In this document: positions 1 through 9,292 of the stretch, one piece after another
Layout: each line of letters begins with the position of its first letter
Numbering within the stretch: the stretch's first letter is position 1
Origin: Rodentolepis nana
Lineage: Eukaryota; Platyhelminthes; Cestoda; Cyclophyllidea; Hymenolepididae
Direction of reading: 5' to 3'
Length of the DNA stretch: 26,103 bases
NCBI GenBank assembly: GCA_900617975.1
Contig: UZAE01012900.1
Location: 3,860 to 29,962 of the forward strand
The notes under the pieces: generated by a model
What the model was told of the DNA's origin: nothing
The model's input: the letters and a program-made list of their open reading frames with translations, nothing else
Database searches by the model: none
Position numbers and translations under genes: made by a program

Positions 1-1257
1 TGGAGGGATAAAATCAACACTCATTGATGCAATGCTCCTAGTTACAGGAAACACCACAATAGGCTCCCTTATCAAAGAAAAGGCCTTGGTCCTATATGAG
101 AAGCTACTGCGCATTCCCATGGACAAATTCTTCAGCACCTATGAGAATAGACCAAGACATCTGAAAACGTAATCTGATCTAATACAGAAAGCCATAGAAC
201 TGAAAAAAGAATTACAAATCGATTACAAATCAAAAAGCGTCTCTCTCCTCATGAACCCATTAGCAGACATTGATGTAGTGTGTCGCACCCAACTGCTCGA
301 CTTCTTCAGGAAATCAAACACTCCTCCCGAGCAAATGCGCTCACTGACCCTTGAGACAATCAATGTCAACTATCCTGCAGATCAATGGCTCCAAGTCTTC
401 ACTGATGGGTCATACATAGAAAGCCAAGCAAACGTTGGTGCAGGTGTCTATTCTGAACTCTTCTCTTTCTACGCAGCAGCGGGACATAATAGATCCGCTT
501 TTGAAGGTGAAATAGAGGCTATTAGGATAGCACTATGCCAATTATGTTGCCTGGATACGAAATTTACCAAAGCGGTGATACTTTCGGACTCACAGTCAGC
601 AATAGACTCTATTGGAAACAGAGAGACACCCAAAACAGCTGAGATAAAGGAATGTAGAAAACTGTATGAGCTGCTGAGAGAGAAAAACAAAACAGTGGTC
701 CAACAATGGATTCCTGGTCACTGTGGCATTAAAGGCAATGAGATTGCTGACACACTTGCTAAGAAGGGGACAACGATTTTGCAATGCATGGACCGGCCGA
801 TGTCTTTCCACACAATGAAGACCTTAATCAGGAGAGAATTCCAGACCTCAAGGTGCAATGAACTTAAAGCTCGAACAAAGGAGAAACAGTGGACAGTGGC
901 ACTCTCCGACATACCCGACTGGCCAAGAATCGAAGCCGTTGCTGAGTTTAGACTACGTACTGGACAAGATTGCTTGGCAAAACACCTTCACAGATTGGGA
1001 GTATACACTCAACCCAGATGCCCTCTATGTAACCTACATGAGGAAATGGAGAAGACCCACCTGATTCGGTGTCCAGCTCTAAAGACAAGGACGGAAAGCC
1101 AAAGATACTGGGAAGCAAGAAGACTGCTAATGAACTGCTATTAATTATCTGCTATAAATGTACCCCCCCCCCTCTTGGGGGAAGCTGAAGTCAAAGATTA
1201 AGGGCTAATGATAAATATCATAAAGCCTGCCATTTGAAATAAATAAAGTTTAAAACC
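1..1257 (+). mobile_element. 3' end of a degenerate non-LTR retrotransposon (jockey/I-like, RNase H-bearing)
   Basis: The window opens inside the second ORF of a non-LTR retrotransposon. The visible part holds the region after the reverse transcriptase core, an RNase H domain, a C-terminal CCHC-type cysteine/histidine motif, and a short 3' UTR. The UTR has a run of ten C (1163-1172) that can pair with GGGGG at 1177-1181 around a TCTT loop, and it ends in an A-rich stretch near 1239-1257, where I place the approximate 3' end. The reverse transcriptase core and any first ORF would lie left of position 1. An in-frame stop at 170-172 shows the copy is inactive. The target-site duplication cannot be checked because the 5' end is outside the window. 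Confidence 0.8.
2..1144 (+). pseudogene. Retrotransposon ORF2 C-terminal part: RNase H plus CCHC motif, with an in-frame stop
   Basis: One frame is open from position 2 to the stop at 1142-1144 except for TAA at 170-172, so this is one coding region broken once; the first Met after the break is at 251. Counting from that Met, RNase H acidic residues are visible in order: FTDGS (D52), the GEIEAI helix (E87), LSDSQSAI (D113) and GHCGIKGNEIAD (H156, D166). The C-terminus carries C-X2-C-X9-H-X3-C followed by conserved hydrophobics, as in many jockey/I-clade ORF2 proteins. RNase H removes RNA from the RNA-DNA hybrid during target-primed reverse transcription. The protein style (GAGVYSELFSFY, the GEIEAI helix, WIPGHCGI) resembles, from memory, the copies abundant in spiders and other arthropods. 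The upstream residues 2-169 match the linker between reverse transcriptase and RNase H in such elements. The function is dead in this copy. Confidence 0.82.
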
Positions 1258-2821
1258 GGTTACTATTCCCTTTGATAGTGCCTCACCCACATAGTATGAA
1301 TAAGTCAAGATGGCATGGCCAAGCTTGCAATTAAATCTGTCTGCCAGCAGACATTAATTATAACCTTACTCATAGAAAATCTGAGTCAAATGGTAAAGAT
1401 TTAGCACTAGGGTATCTCAAATTGAACTCTTGTCCATTTGAGAATACAAGACTGATAAGTTGATTACTTCGTTACCTTCTTATCATTGGCCTCTTCCCCT
1501 CTCCTTTAATATAATTTAGTCGGCTTCCTTGCTGTACCCCCTAGTCAGATTTTTCGCACAGATCAAATCTTTCTAAAGTTATTTGCCATACTATGAGTAG
1601 AAATAATTGGCTACTTAATTAATCCTTAAGTAGTATTTCATAAAATACTTCGCTAAATTGATTAGTGGTTTTAGTATAAGAATCAGCTGATTGGCAACTT
1701 ATATTCCATTAGGCAACGAGGTAAATTATTGTAGTAAATCACATTTTCATGAATAAATACATGCCCATTTAAGTGAATTAGTACTTCAATTTCCATTTAA
1801 TTCACTTATATACTGTTTTGAATATTTTGCAAAGGCAGTAGTACGCAAGTGGGGTTATGAAATACGATGGAACACGTGAAAATGAGCGAAGTAATATAAC
1901 AATGTAATTACGCCAATCTTTTAAATAAGAACCAAGTGGGGAATCATTTACCAAAATGACAGCTAAAAACTCGCCTGTCGATCAAATGACTAGACCAAAT
2001 GACCTGAGGAAACATTAAACTGTTATTAACTTACTTAGAATGAGTTGGGATTACTTTAATATCATTTATTACCGCCCCACACCTTAGTTCCATCTGACCA
2101 CTAAACCCATCAATAGGAAGAAATTAATTTAAGCTAACAAAAACCTTGCTATTGAAGAATTGGAAGTAGGCTAAGTCAACAGGTACGTCAATAAGGAAGC
2201 ATGCTCACCAACACTCAGAGCCTAGACCAATGGGATAGCAAACACGTCGTGGTGTATTCATCTTCAAGTCCCTTACTAGAGAGGTTGGTGGTCATTGCGG
2301 ACAAGATAGACGTAATTATAATATCGGGCCACTTTAATGTGACTTCCATACGCGACCAACTAATGGAAGACCATTTGGCACTTATAACAAATCAAACTGT
2401 CAAAGTTAATCTCAAAATCTCGTAAATTTAGCCCTTCTATGCGTATTCATGACGTTTCACTAAGCCTTCCACGTTCATATATCCATTCCATTCCTAACTC
2501 AATTACCACATCTCCTGAAAACATCCTGAGCCATCTCAACTCCTCATTTTTTAGAAATTCAAAATGATATTACAACTTGCAAATCATAACTCACTCATGA
2601 TAAAAAGCATCATTTCTCGGAATCAGCGCTATCCTAAATGCTTGTTCTCACTCGTTTACGTCAATCTAACTGCCATTAATGCTTTGGATAAATTAATTCA
2701 CTAGACCTACTATTTAAACTGAGTGGTCCAACTTCTATCTTTCATAAATCTTATATACTTTATACCCGCTCACGTTAAATTACCCCATCTAATAACAGGC
2801 TCCTTAATGGGCTTGTTTAGA
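1258..2821. other. Intergenic DNA without a recognisable gene
   Basis: This AT-rich stretch has stops in all frames at the density expected of noncoding DNA. A perfect short inverted repeat (TGTCTGC/GCAGACA) lies around 1339-1355, and a weak coding relic is listed separately at 2201-2425. I see no RNA gene, tandem repeat or conserved exon. Confidence 0.6.
2201..2425 (+). pseudogene. Possible relic of a CR1-type retrotransposon endonuclease (weak)
   Basis: A 74-codon open frame contains MLTNTQSLDQWDSK near its start and later VVYSSSSPLLERL followed by VIIISGHFNVTSI. In CR1/L2 clade ORF2 proteins the apurinic endonuclease begins with a TNARSL-like motif and later has VYRPPSS and an I-x-GDFN-x-P/S-I motif. 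The order and spacing of the last two parts fit, with H in place of the catalytic D of GDFN and about 80 residues missing between the first and second motifs. This would be a deleted, mutated fossil. The likeness rests on short motifs remembered from the family, so chance is a real alternative. Confidence 0.22.
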
Positions 2822-3613
2822 TTACGCTGAACATCCAAAGGCAAGGTTAGATAGAAATCCTATAAATAAGAAAAGCAAAAGGAGAATAAAATAAACCTAC
2901 TTATAACAACTCCACCGGAAATGCACTTTGTATATGGCGTTTGTCGTCTAGCGAGAGTGGTTTTATTGGAACGCAACCACGACTGAAAAGACTCTTCGGC
3001 TCGTTTTCGTTTCTCTCTATCTGCTAGTTCTCTAGAACGATGTTCTATTTCTCGGCGCTGTATTTCTACTATTTTCGCATGTTGCTTTACTTGTAACCAT
3101 TCTCTATACTTTTCTTGAGCTTTAAGCTAATCAATGTAGGTTATTCGCTTGGTAAAATATAAAACGACTACCTGTTGCATCTGTCTGTTTGCAGCCTCTA
3201 TTTTCATCTCTGTTTGGGCAATTTCAGCTAACTCTTTCTGCTTCATCATCACCAACTTCTTGCCCTGGAACCAAGTTCTAATTTTCTCTCTTGCAATGCA
3301 TTTCTTCTTCATAAGTTCCTCCTCCTCTTGCTTTCTCCTAGCTTCTTCTTCGCTCTGTAATTTGTAATTCATAGAAATGGTTTTTCTGAATCATTTAGGT
3401 AAAAAGCTAAAACTTGCTTTAAGTTTAGCAACTTGTTGAGCTACTTTTCTCTGTTCGGCCTTCTTCTTGGCTAACCACAGTTGTCGTGGTGATGACTGAT
3501 TCCATCGATTATTACTGTTATTTTCCAGGTCAGCAAGGAAATTATTAATGGAGTCGTTGTCACTAAAATCTTGAACAGATTTACTGACATTCGGTGCAGA
3601 AAGGTGTCGCCCG
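2822..3613 (-). CDS. CCDC34-like coiled-coil protein, 3' exons (5' end unresolved)
   Basis: Minus-strand exons carry the repeating pattern of CCDC34 (DUF4207): basic/acidic coiled coil punctuated by W-L/W-F sites. The exon from 3613 to about 3445 or 3433 has SPRQLWLAKKKAEQRK, matching the conserved TPWEVWF segment. Exon 3354-3172 (61 codons, phase 0 at both ends, bordered by ttacag and gtagtc) has EKIRTWFQGKK. Exon 3126-2901 has EKYREWLQVKQ and then EESFQSWLRSN, the last two W sites in the right order. A 41-nt intron (2900-2860) would lead to a short final exon ending in TAA at 2822-2824; this last step is tentative, since the family's usual Gly/Tyr and NPIPW tail is not seen. Upstream of 3613 the acceptor (ttttag) is clear, but the first exon is not; candidate coding lies near 3690-3770. 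In mammals CCDC34 is needed for sperm flagella and cilia and is linked to intraflagellar transport. The family call is an inference from the W-repeat pattern; CCDC181 is an alternative. Confidence 0.6.
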
Positions 3614-6572
3614 CTAAAATTTTCCACCGTTGTAAAAAAGTATAGTTAAGAATGAATTTAGCATTTCTATAAACTTCCAAACTTGCCTGTTAGGAAATTG
3701 ATTCAACCTCTCTCTATAATAGCCATCCTTCCTGCTCTTCTTGCTCAGTCGAAATGTAAAATGTCTCCTGAAGTGGCCCTAAGACGAAGAAAGTATTTAT
3801 ACCTTTAAAAGTTTTGCCGTCTAATGAGCAAATTCATATACGATTGGAGATATAAATCTACCTTCGAATCATTGGAAACACAAAAACTGTGACTTTCCAA
3901 ATTTCGTGCTAAAATAGGTTTAGAAAAATTCGATAAAATAAATCTTTCTGTATTTTTGCTTAATTGTCAAATAATTGTATTGAAACCATATGCATCAATG
4001 GTTAAATGAATTAAAGATAATAATAAATGTTCACCGTTGTGCCTATCTGAACTTATGCTTGTGATCGATATTCCTGATAATAGACTCTTAAGTGAATTAC
4101 TAGAGTCTACACTGCTCAAAGACATACTGTCATCCATGTGTTTCGTATGGCCAAAATGCGCACTGTAAACATAGCCTTGTAGGCAAAATACTTACCGGTA
4201 GTTTTGATTATACCAAACAAATTGAAAGAATTTTATTTCATGAATTGCAAACAAATTTAACAATTTGAGTCATTTATTAATACTTTAGCTTATAATTTCA
4301 ATATATTAAGAACCTCTAATGGTTACACGGTAAATCAATGTGTTTATTTAATGAAACTCGTACGAAGCAAAAGCTATTAGGAAAAATCAAACAAGAAATT
4401 CAATATTAATTTAAAAATAATACTGCATTTATTACCCTGGAAAATCAACATTTTTAAAGTTATTTACAATAATCTTTATGAAAAGTAATAATATCCGCCC
4501 ATCTCCAAAAATTAATAAAGCCATTTTTATCACATGATTCATTATTTCACTTTGTGAGATAAATTGGCTTTACTGGCAATCACCTGAATTTATTCATATT
4601 GCAATATGACAAATACTATAGAAACAAATCTTAACTAAATCTTAACTATTCTATCTGACAAAATTCCTTAGTATAGATTTTCTCCTTTAAGTTGTTATGC
4701 CCCTTAACGGTTAAAGGAAACGGATTGAAACGGTGAAAGGCATTTATCTTAGTTTATGAGCTATTGCTACAATCCGAGTCGTGGAAATTCAATTAGAGCT
4801 ACACAAATTCATTGTGGCTACTGGTCAGTAAGTAGCTGAGAGGTTACAACATACACATCTACATTTACACCCTACACGACTAGCGTTGCAATCTTACCTT
4901 CTAAACTCTTCAATTGCACATAATTTTCCTTTGTGATTAACCTTAATAGCATAGTTCGTTCCTCAATCGCCATCCCATATATTCAAAAATTGACTCGAAT
5001 ATACAGTTATGGCAATAGGCTGAATAGCATATGCATCAGCATAGGATGGGAGGTTGCTTTATGAAACCTTAAAGTATCTTAAGTTCATGATAACTGTAAT
5101 TTCTAGCTTTGACATGTAACGTTTATTTTCAACTTTCACATTAAAGGGGGTATTGTATATGTTTCATAGAATTTTTTGTAGTTGGTATAGTCAAATACAA
5201 AATCAATGCAAAGTTAAAGAATTTTCTTTCTGCATTCGTATGCTTTCAATGAGATAATTTAAGCCTCTGCGTCAGAATACATATATGTATGGCCATTTCT
5301 AGCATAAAATCTCGTCGAATTTCGTAAATAAGTTTTGCACGTCATCAATGAGTTCTTGACCTCTTAAAAATGCGTGGATAAGTATGTAGAAATCGAAATT
5401 AATTTTATTCTCGGTGCACCGGAGTACAAAACTCATTAATGAAGTCGTGGATCATCTCCGTCGATTGTTCGCTAAATAACTTTCAGATTGACAATAGTTC
5501 TAGCATGTGTGGTCAATGACCGTCCCTTTCTATTGCGCTCCTCATAGCAACACAACAAGAGAAATTAAAGTGAATTTTAGGGACTTAATCAAATTTCGGC
5601 AATGAGCATTATGACTTACTTATCTCAAGTAAATAGTTAAAAACCAGTGAATTGAATAAATGCCTTAAGCTTTCGTGTCTGTGGTGGCATAATGATACAC
5701 ATGCGTCATGTTCAATGCTACTAAAATAAGAACTTTGAACACATTTCACGTTACATACACACCCACTCTTTCCTATGTTACCACTCAGTTGCATTTCCAT
5801 TTGAGCCTCCATTATCAATAAGTAGGCTGTTGTTTATTTCGCTTCAGTCGTTATTTAAAGTGCTAATGAAGAATTTTGTGAACCATCTACCTAACTCCTT
5901 TTTTATGGTAAAATTTAGGATTTTTTAAGCTATCTCCAAGCGAGGCAATGATGTTTAATCTCGGGCTTATTGTGCTCTCCTAGATAAAATTTTCAGGATT
6001 AAAATCCAGCACAAGTTAATTTCAATACATTATTCTGGAGTATTCTCAAAATCTTGAATAAATCACACCCAAGAAAATTAGACAGTGGTAATTCACTTTA
6101 AAATATTATATTATATATCATACTTCGAAAAAAACAAGAAATAATAATATTCAGTTGAAAGCAAATATTCTATCTATCCTAATTATTATTCCAAAAAATA
6201 AAATCAGTTTCAGTATTTTCCTCCTGCTAAAAGACATCTAGCAACTATGTCTATTTTCTTAAGTAAGTATTTCTTAATTATTTTAACTTTGTCAAATTTT
6301 GAAAATGGTACTTGCTTTCTAAACTTCAGACAAAACGCTAAAAGGTTAGTCACATTTGAGATATCAAAATTTGGCCTTCTATGTGTCCGACAGCTTTAGC
6401 ACTTTTGTTATAATCAGCCTCCAACTAAGCGCCTTCACCGTATTCCAGCAGTCACGGTGTTAAGTTTTCGACTTCGCAGTATCTATCTTTAAATAATTAT
6501 TTCTCTTGTTGGTAGGATTAATAAGTTTGCGATCTAAATTTCAGCAATACAAGTGTGTTAATCATTTAAAAG
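3614..6572. other. Gene-poor intergenic region between divergent CCDC34-like and PINX1-like genes
   Basis: This is about 3 kb of AT-rich DNA. The first few hundred bases on the minus strand may hold unresolved 5' exons of the CCDC34-like gene: an acceptor near 3780 is followed by an open frame with RHFTFRLSKKSRK. The rest has no open frame I can support on either strand. A hairpin at 4516-4572 is listed separately. The right end should contain the PINX1-like promoter, but I see no defined TATA or initiator element. Confidence 0.55.
4516..4572. repeat. 57-bp imperfect hairpin
   Basis: The left arm begins TAAAGCCATTTTTATCACA and the right arm is its near reverse complement, ending GATAAATTGGCTTTA. 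About 18-20 pairs form with one or two bulges around an AT-rich loop of 12-15 nt. The size is that of a microRNA precursor, but no known miRNA seed is recognised, and AT-rich DNA yields such hairpins by chance at some rate. Confidence 0.4.
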
Positions 6573-6612
6573 GTAAGAATCAAAGTCTGTAAATGCTTAT
6601 TTTATATATTAG
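6573..6612 (+). other. 40-nt intron in the 5' UTR of the PINX1-like gene
   Basis: AAAAG|GTAAGAAT opens and TATATTAG closes a 40-nt AT-rich stretch ending three bases before the start codon at 6616. The strong donor indicates a spliced 5' leader upstream of 6573. The same acceptor could instead receive a trans-spliced leader, as happens for some flatworm mRNAs; the sequence cannot distinguish these. Confidence 0.55.
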
Positions 6613-6615
6613 ATA

Positions 6616-8088
6616 ATGCCTAAAGGTAAATCGTCACAAGTAATCATATCAAAGGGGGCTGCAATCACCGATGATTCCAATGTTGGAATGCAGTTGCTGA
6701 AGAAAATGGGCTGGACTAAAGATACCGGTCTTGGAAAAGAGGGAAACGGTATTTTGGAACCTGTTAAAGCTTCAAGCAATTTTGGACGAAAGGGCTTAGG
6801 CAAGGTCTCCACTCAGGCAAACATGGACATGGTTCAACAAACTCAATTTGAATATGTTCTTCAAAAAATTCAATCGACAAATGGTAATGTGGCTTCTAGC
6901 AGCGATGAAGAGGAAGAGATCGAATCAAAGACACGTAGGCCACGCCTTTGTTATGGAAGGTACTTGCGAGATAAAGATATCTCCAAATGCGATGACCGTT
7001 CATTGAAAGTTATTCTCGGGAAGTCGGTGGCAGAACCGGAAGATCTCTCTTTCATTTCACCTTCAAGTGAAACAGTGGAACAAGTAAAAGACAGTGGCCA
7101 CGACTTTGGAGTTAAGACCTACTCAAGCTCTACAGATTTGAAGTCGTATTTTGCTGAAAAGATGAAAGCCAAACGATGTGGCCAAACCGCAGTTCAAGGT
7201 GAACACTTACTGAAGAGATCGCGTGACCATGATGGTTCTCCGAATTCTCCCGAAATCTCCTATCCCTTATTTAATCTTGATGATGGTAAGATTACAGTTT
7301 GGCTTAAATATCCGTTTAAGGATTTGACTTAATTATTGGTCGGGATACAATCACTTTAAATTACCTTGATTATAACGCGCTTAATTTGACCGATTTTAAT
7401 AACATTTTGCCCACTGACCGCCTCTCTCTCTAAATATTGTTTGTCTATTGATTCCCTAGTTAAAATGTCGGATGCTTCCAAACATTCAGGTCCATCCGAC
7501 ACGGGTTCCTCCATAAACGCAAAATCAATTGGATCTGATGTAGAGGGTCATAAAGGCGAGTTTTTTTTATCCTGTGTTGTTTACATATTTGCTTTCATAT
7601 TTGAGAATCTAAAAAATTTCCTCAAAGTAAGTCTTTTTTCAACTATAAACTAAGTATTACGTTTTACTTTCACGTTTAAATGCCATGATGGTAATGACTT
7701 AGTTTGGGTATACAAAACTTTGAGGCTAAACGCTTTGATTTCTTGGGTTAAAATCTCCTGATTTTATGATTGTACAGTGAGGTCGCTTGTTCATTTGCAA
7801 TAAGACTTTTATTTCCTCAAGATTGATTTATCTGCTCCAAATTGAAAAGGGAGAAAATATTTTATAGGAAATGGTCGTTCCTATGCATTCGTTAGCCAGA
7901 GTGAACATATGGGCAAGTAAGCAACTTCTAAATTTTCCCTTCTGTATACTGTTTTAGACGATTCTTCAAGCAGTAGCTCCAGCGATGAGCTTTCTGAGCA
8001 AGAAGAAACTCCGCCTCCACGACCAGATTCTCCTGATATTTTTGTGAATTCGAATATCTTATCGCTCAAGGGTTATCCCTACTATTGA
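6616..8088 (+). CDS. PINX1: PINX1-like G-patch protein
   Basis: The G-patch spans residues ~20-63 (MQLLKKMGW, GLGKEGNGI, NFGRKGLG). Further on, RPRLCYGRYLRDKD...ILGK (109-136) and DLKSYFAEKMKAKR (174-187) match the conserved middle of PINX1, which distinguishes it from GPATCH4. PINX1 is a nucleolar protein that stimulates the Prp43/DHX15 helicase in ribosome maturation and, in vertebrates, inhibits telomerase. Read straight through, the frame stops at 7330-7332 (238 aa). However, a good donor (GATG|GTAAGA, 7286) and acceptor (CCCTAG, ending 7456) keep the frame and join it to 7457-7539 or 7457-7626, then 7868-7916 and 7958-8088, giving 310 or 339 aa, close to the human 328. The tail is Ser/Asp/Glu- and Pro-rich (DELSEQEETPPPRP), unlike the Lys-rich telomerase-inhibitory region of human PINX1. 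The first 223 codons are secure; the later exons are inferred from splice signals and phase. Confidence 0.75.
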
Positions 8089-9202
8089 TCTTAGATGTTT
8101 GTACGACGTTCTGTGTAAATATATGAGGCGTTGTAATTTAGATCGATGCTTTTTTTCTGGTCTGTCTTTGGTTATTGCTTGCATCCTTACTGATTGTACT
8201 AGTCTATTTCACTGTTTGGAAATGCTAATGCGCAACAGGTTTGGAATCTTTATTCATGAGTCTTAATTAAATCTTCAAAAACTCTATATCTTCACCTCAA
8301 GTTTTTCGAAGGTTGACTGATGTTCAGTTTAAGTAGATCGGACTGAAATTTATATTCTGCTGTGCTGTTTTAATCAATTTTGTAAAATTTAAAAATTGAT
8401 AGCAAAAGCACTTATTTCCCATCTGTACGCTTTCGATTGCACTTTTCAACTGTACATTTGGCAGCTCTTACACAGATTCTCTTGAGTTGGGTTTTGAATT
8501 TTGAGAGGCTCTGGTGGGGGGGGGGGGGGTTAAGATAAAGACTCCCGCGGTAAAATGAGTGTTGTGACCACGTCGAAAGATCCAGTCCTCTTTTACTGGC
8601 GAGGTCTGGGTCGAATTTGTCGTCACAGGAAGTCAGAACGATCCGCTGCTGAGTAGCATCTCAATAATTGGTCACCAAATCTAAAAATACTAATCTGCTT
8701 GACTTTTCCTTGAAAGCAAAATTTGAACTTCTATGGCTATTTATGATAACGCCCACTTCGTCTCAGTGTAAGTACAATTTCTGGCGGTCTCAATGGAAAC
8801 GGAATACTTCAGGATTCCCACAATGTCCTTGAGTTTGAATCCACTGCTGATTCCGAAAACCGTAGGCTAGATATCATCGCACTTTATTCCGACTATTTTC
8901 TACCATTCCTAAGTACACTCGAAATTCTCAGTTTGTTTAGTAGCTCTCTCCAGGACCTGTCTGAAGTTGATCAGTCCCCTTCTTCAAGTTATTGATATTT
9001 CTCCAACCAGCCACACCAGTGTACGAAAGTAACTAAAATATTTTCGGACTTATTGAGTACATGTTCCTACAATTACTTCATTCACTCTTGGTCTGAATCA
9101 ACCGTTCCTTAAGCGACTAATTATTGTACAAAAAGGGTACTTTGTTTTATCAACAACCCTTTTGGGTATTAAGGGTATAGAAAAATCACATAATTAGTTG
9201 TT
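8089..9202. other. Intergenic region with a G14 tract and a possible stray exon
   Basis: An AUUAAA-type poly(A) signal at 8266-8271 could serve the PINX1-like gene. A run of 14 G occupies 8516-8529. Just beyond, the base composition becomes less AT-rich up to about 9000, with a 33-codon ATG frame at 8555-8656 and an 81-codon frame without ATG at 8750-8995. I cannot assign either to a family. No RNA gene is seen. Confidence 0.45.
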
Positions 9203-9208
9203 TTTATT
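9203..9208 (-). terminator. SNRNP200: Poly(A) signal of SNRNP200
   Basis: AATAAA on the minus strand lies 85 nt beyond the SNRNP200 stop codon, a normal distance for its cleavage and polyadenylation signal. Confidence 0.6.
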
Positions 9209-9292
9209 AAAATTACGTTTATAATAAATGGAATATAGTATACAAACGCGCAAATGTTCATTAGGGGGGAGCGGGGAGGAACCAGATAAGAC

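Noticed and set aside
3600..3650. Start of the CCDC34-like protein at the GTG near 3627
   Set aside because: GTG is not a credible start for an animal nuclear gene; an acceptor at 3614-3615 explains the frame better.
7333..7464. PINX1-like and a separate 113-aa downstream gene as a trans-spliced operon
   Set aside because: The short gap and missing AATAAA suggested a polycistron, but a good donor at 7286 and acceptor ending 7456 keep the frame exactly and give a normal PINX1 length, so one gene is the simpler reading.
8600..8640. GGGTCGAATTT resembling a tRNA T-loop
   Set aside because: No acceptor stem, D-loop or anticodon arm can be placed around it.
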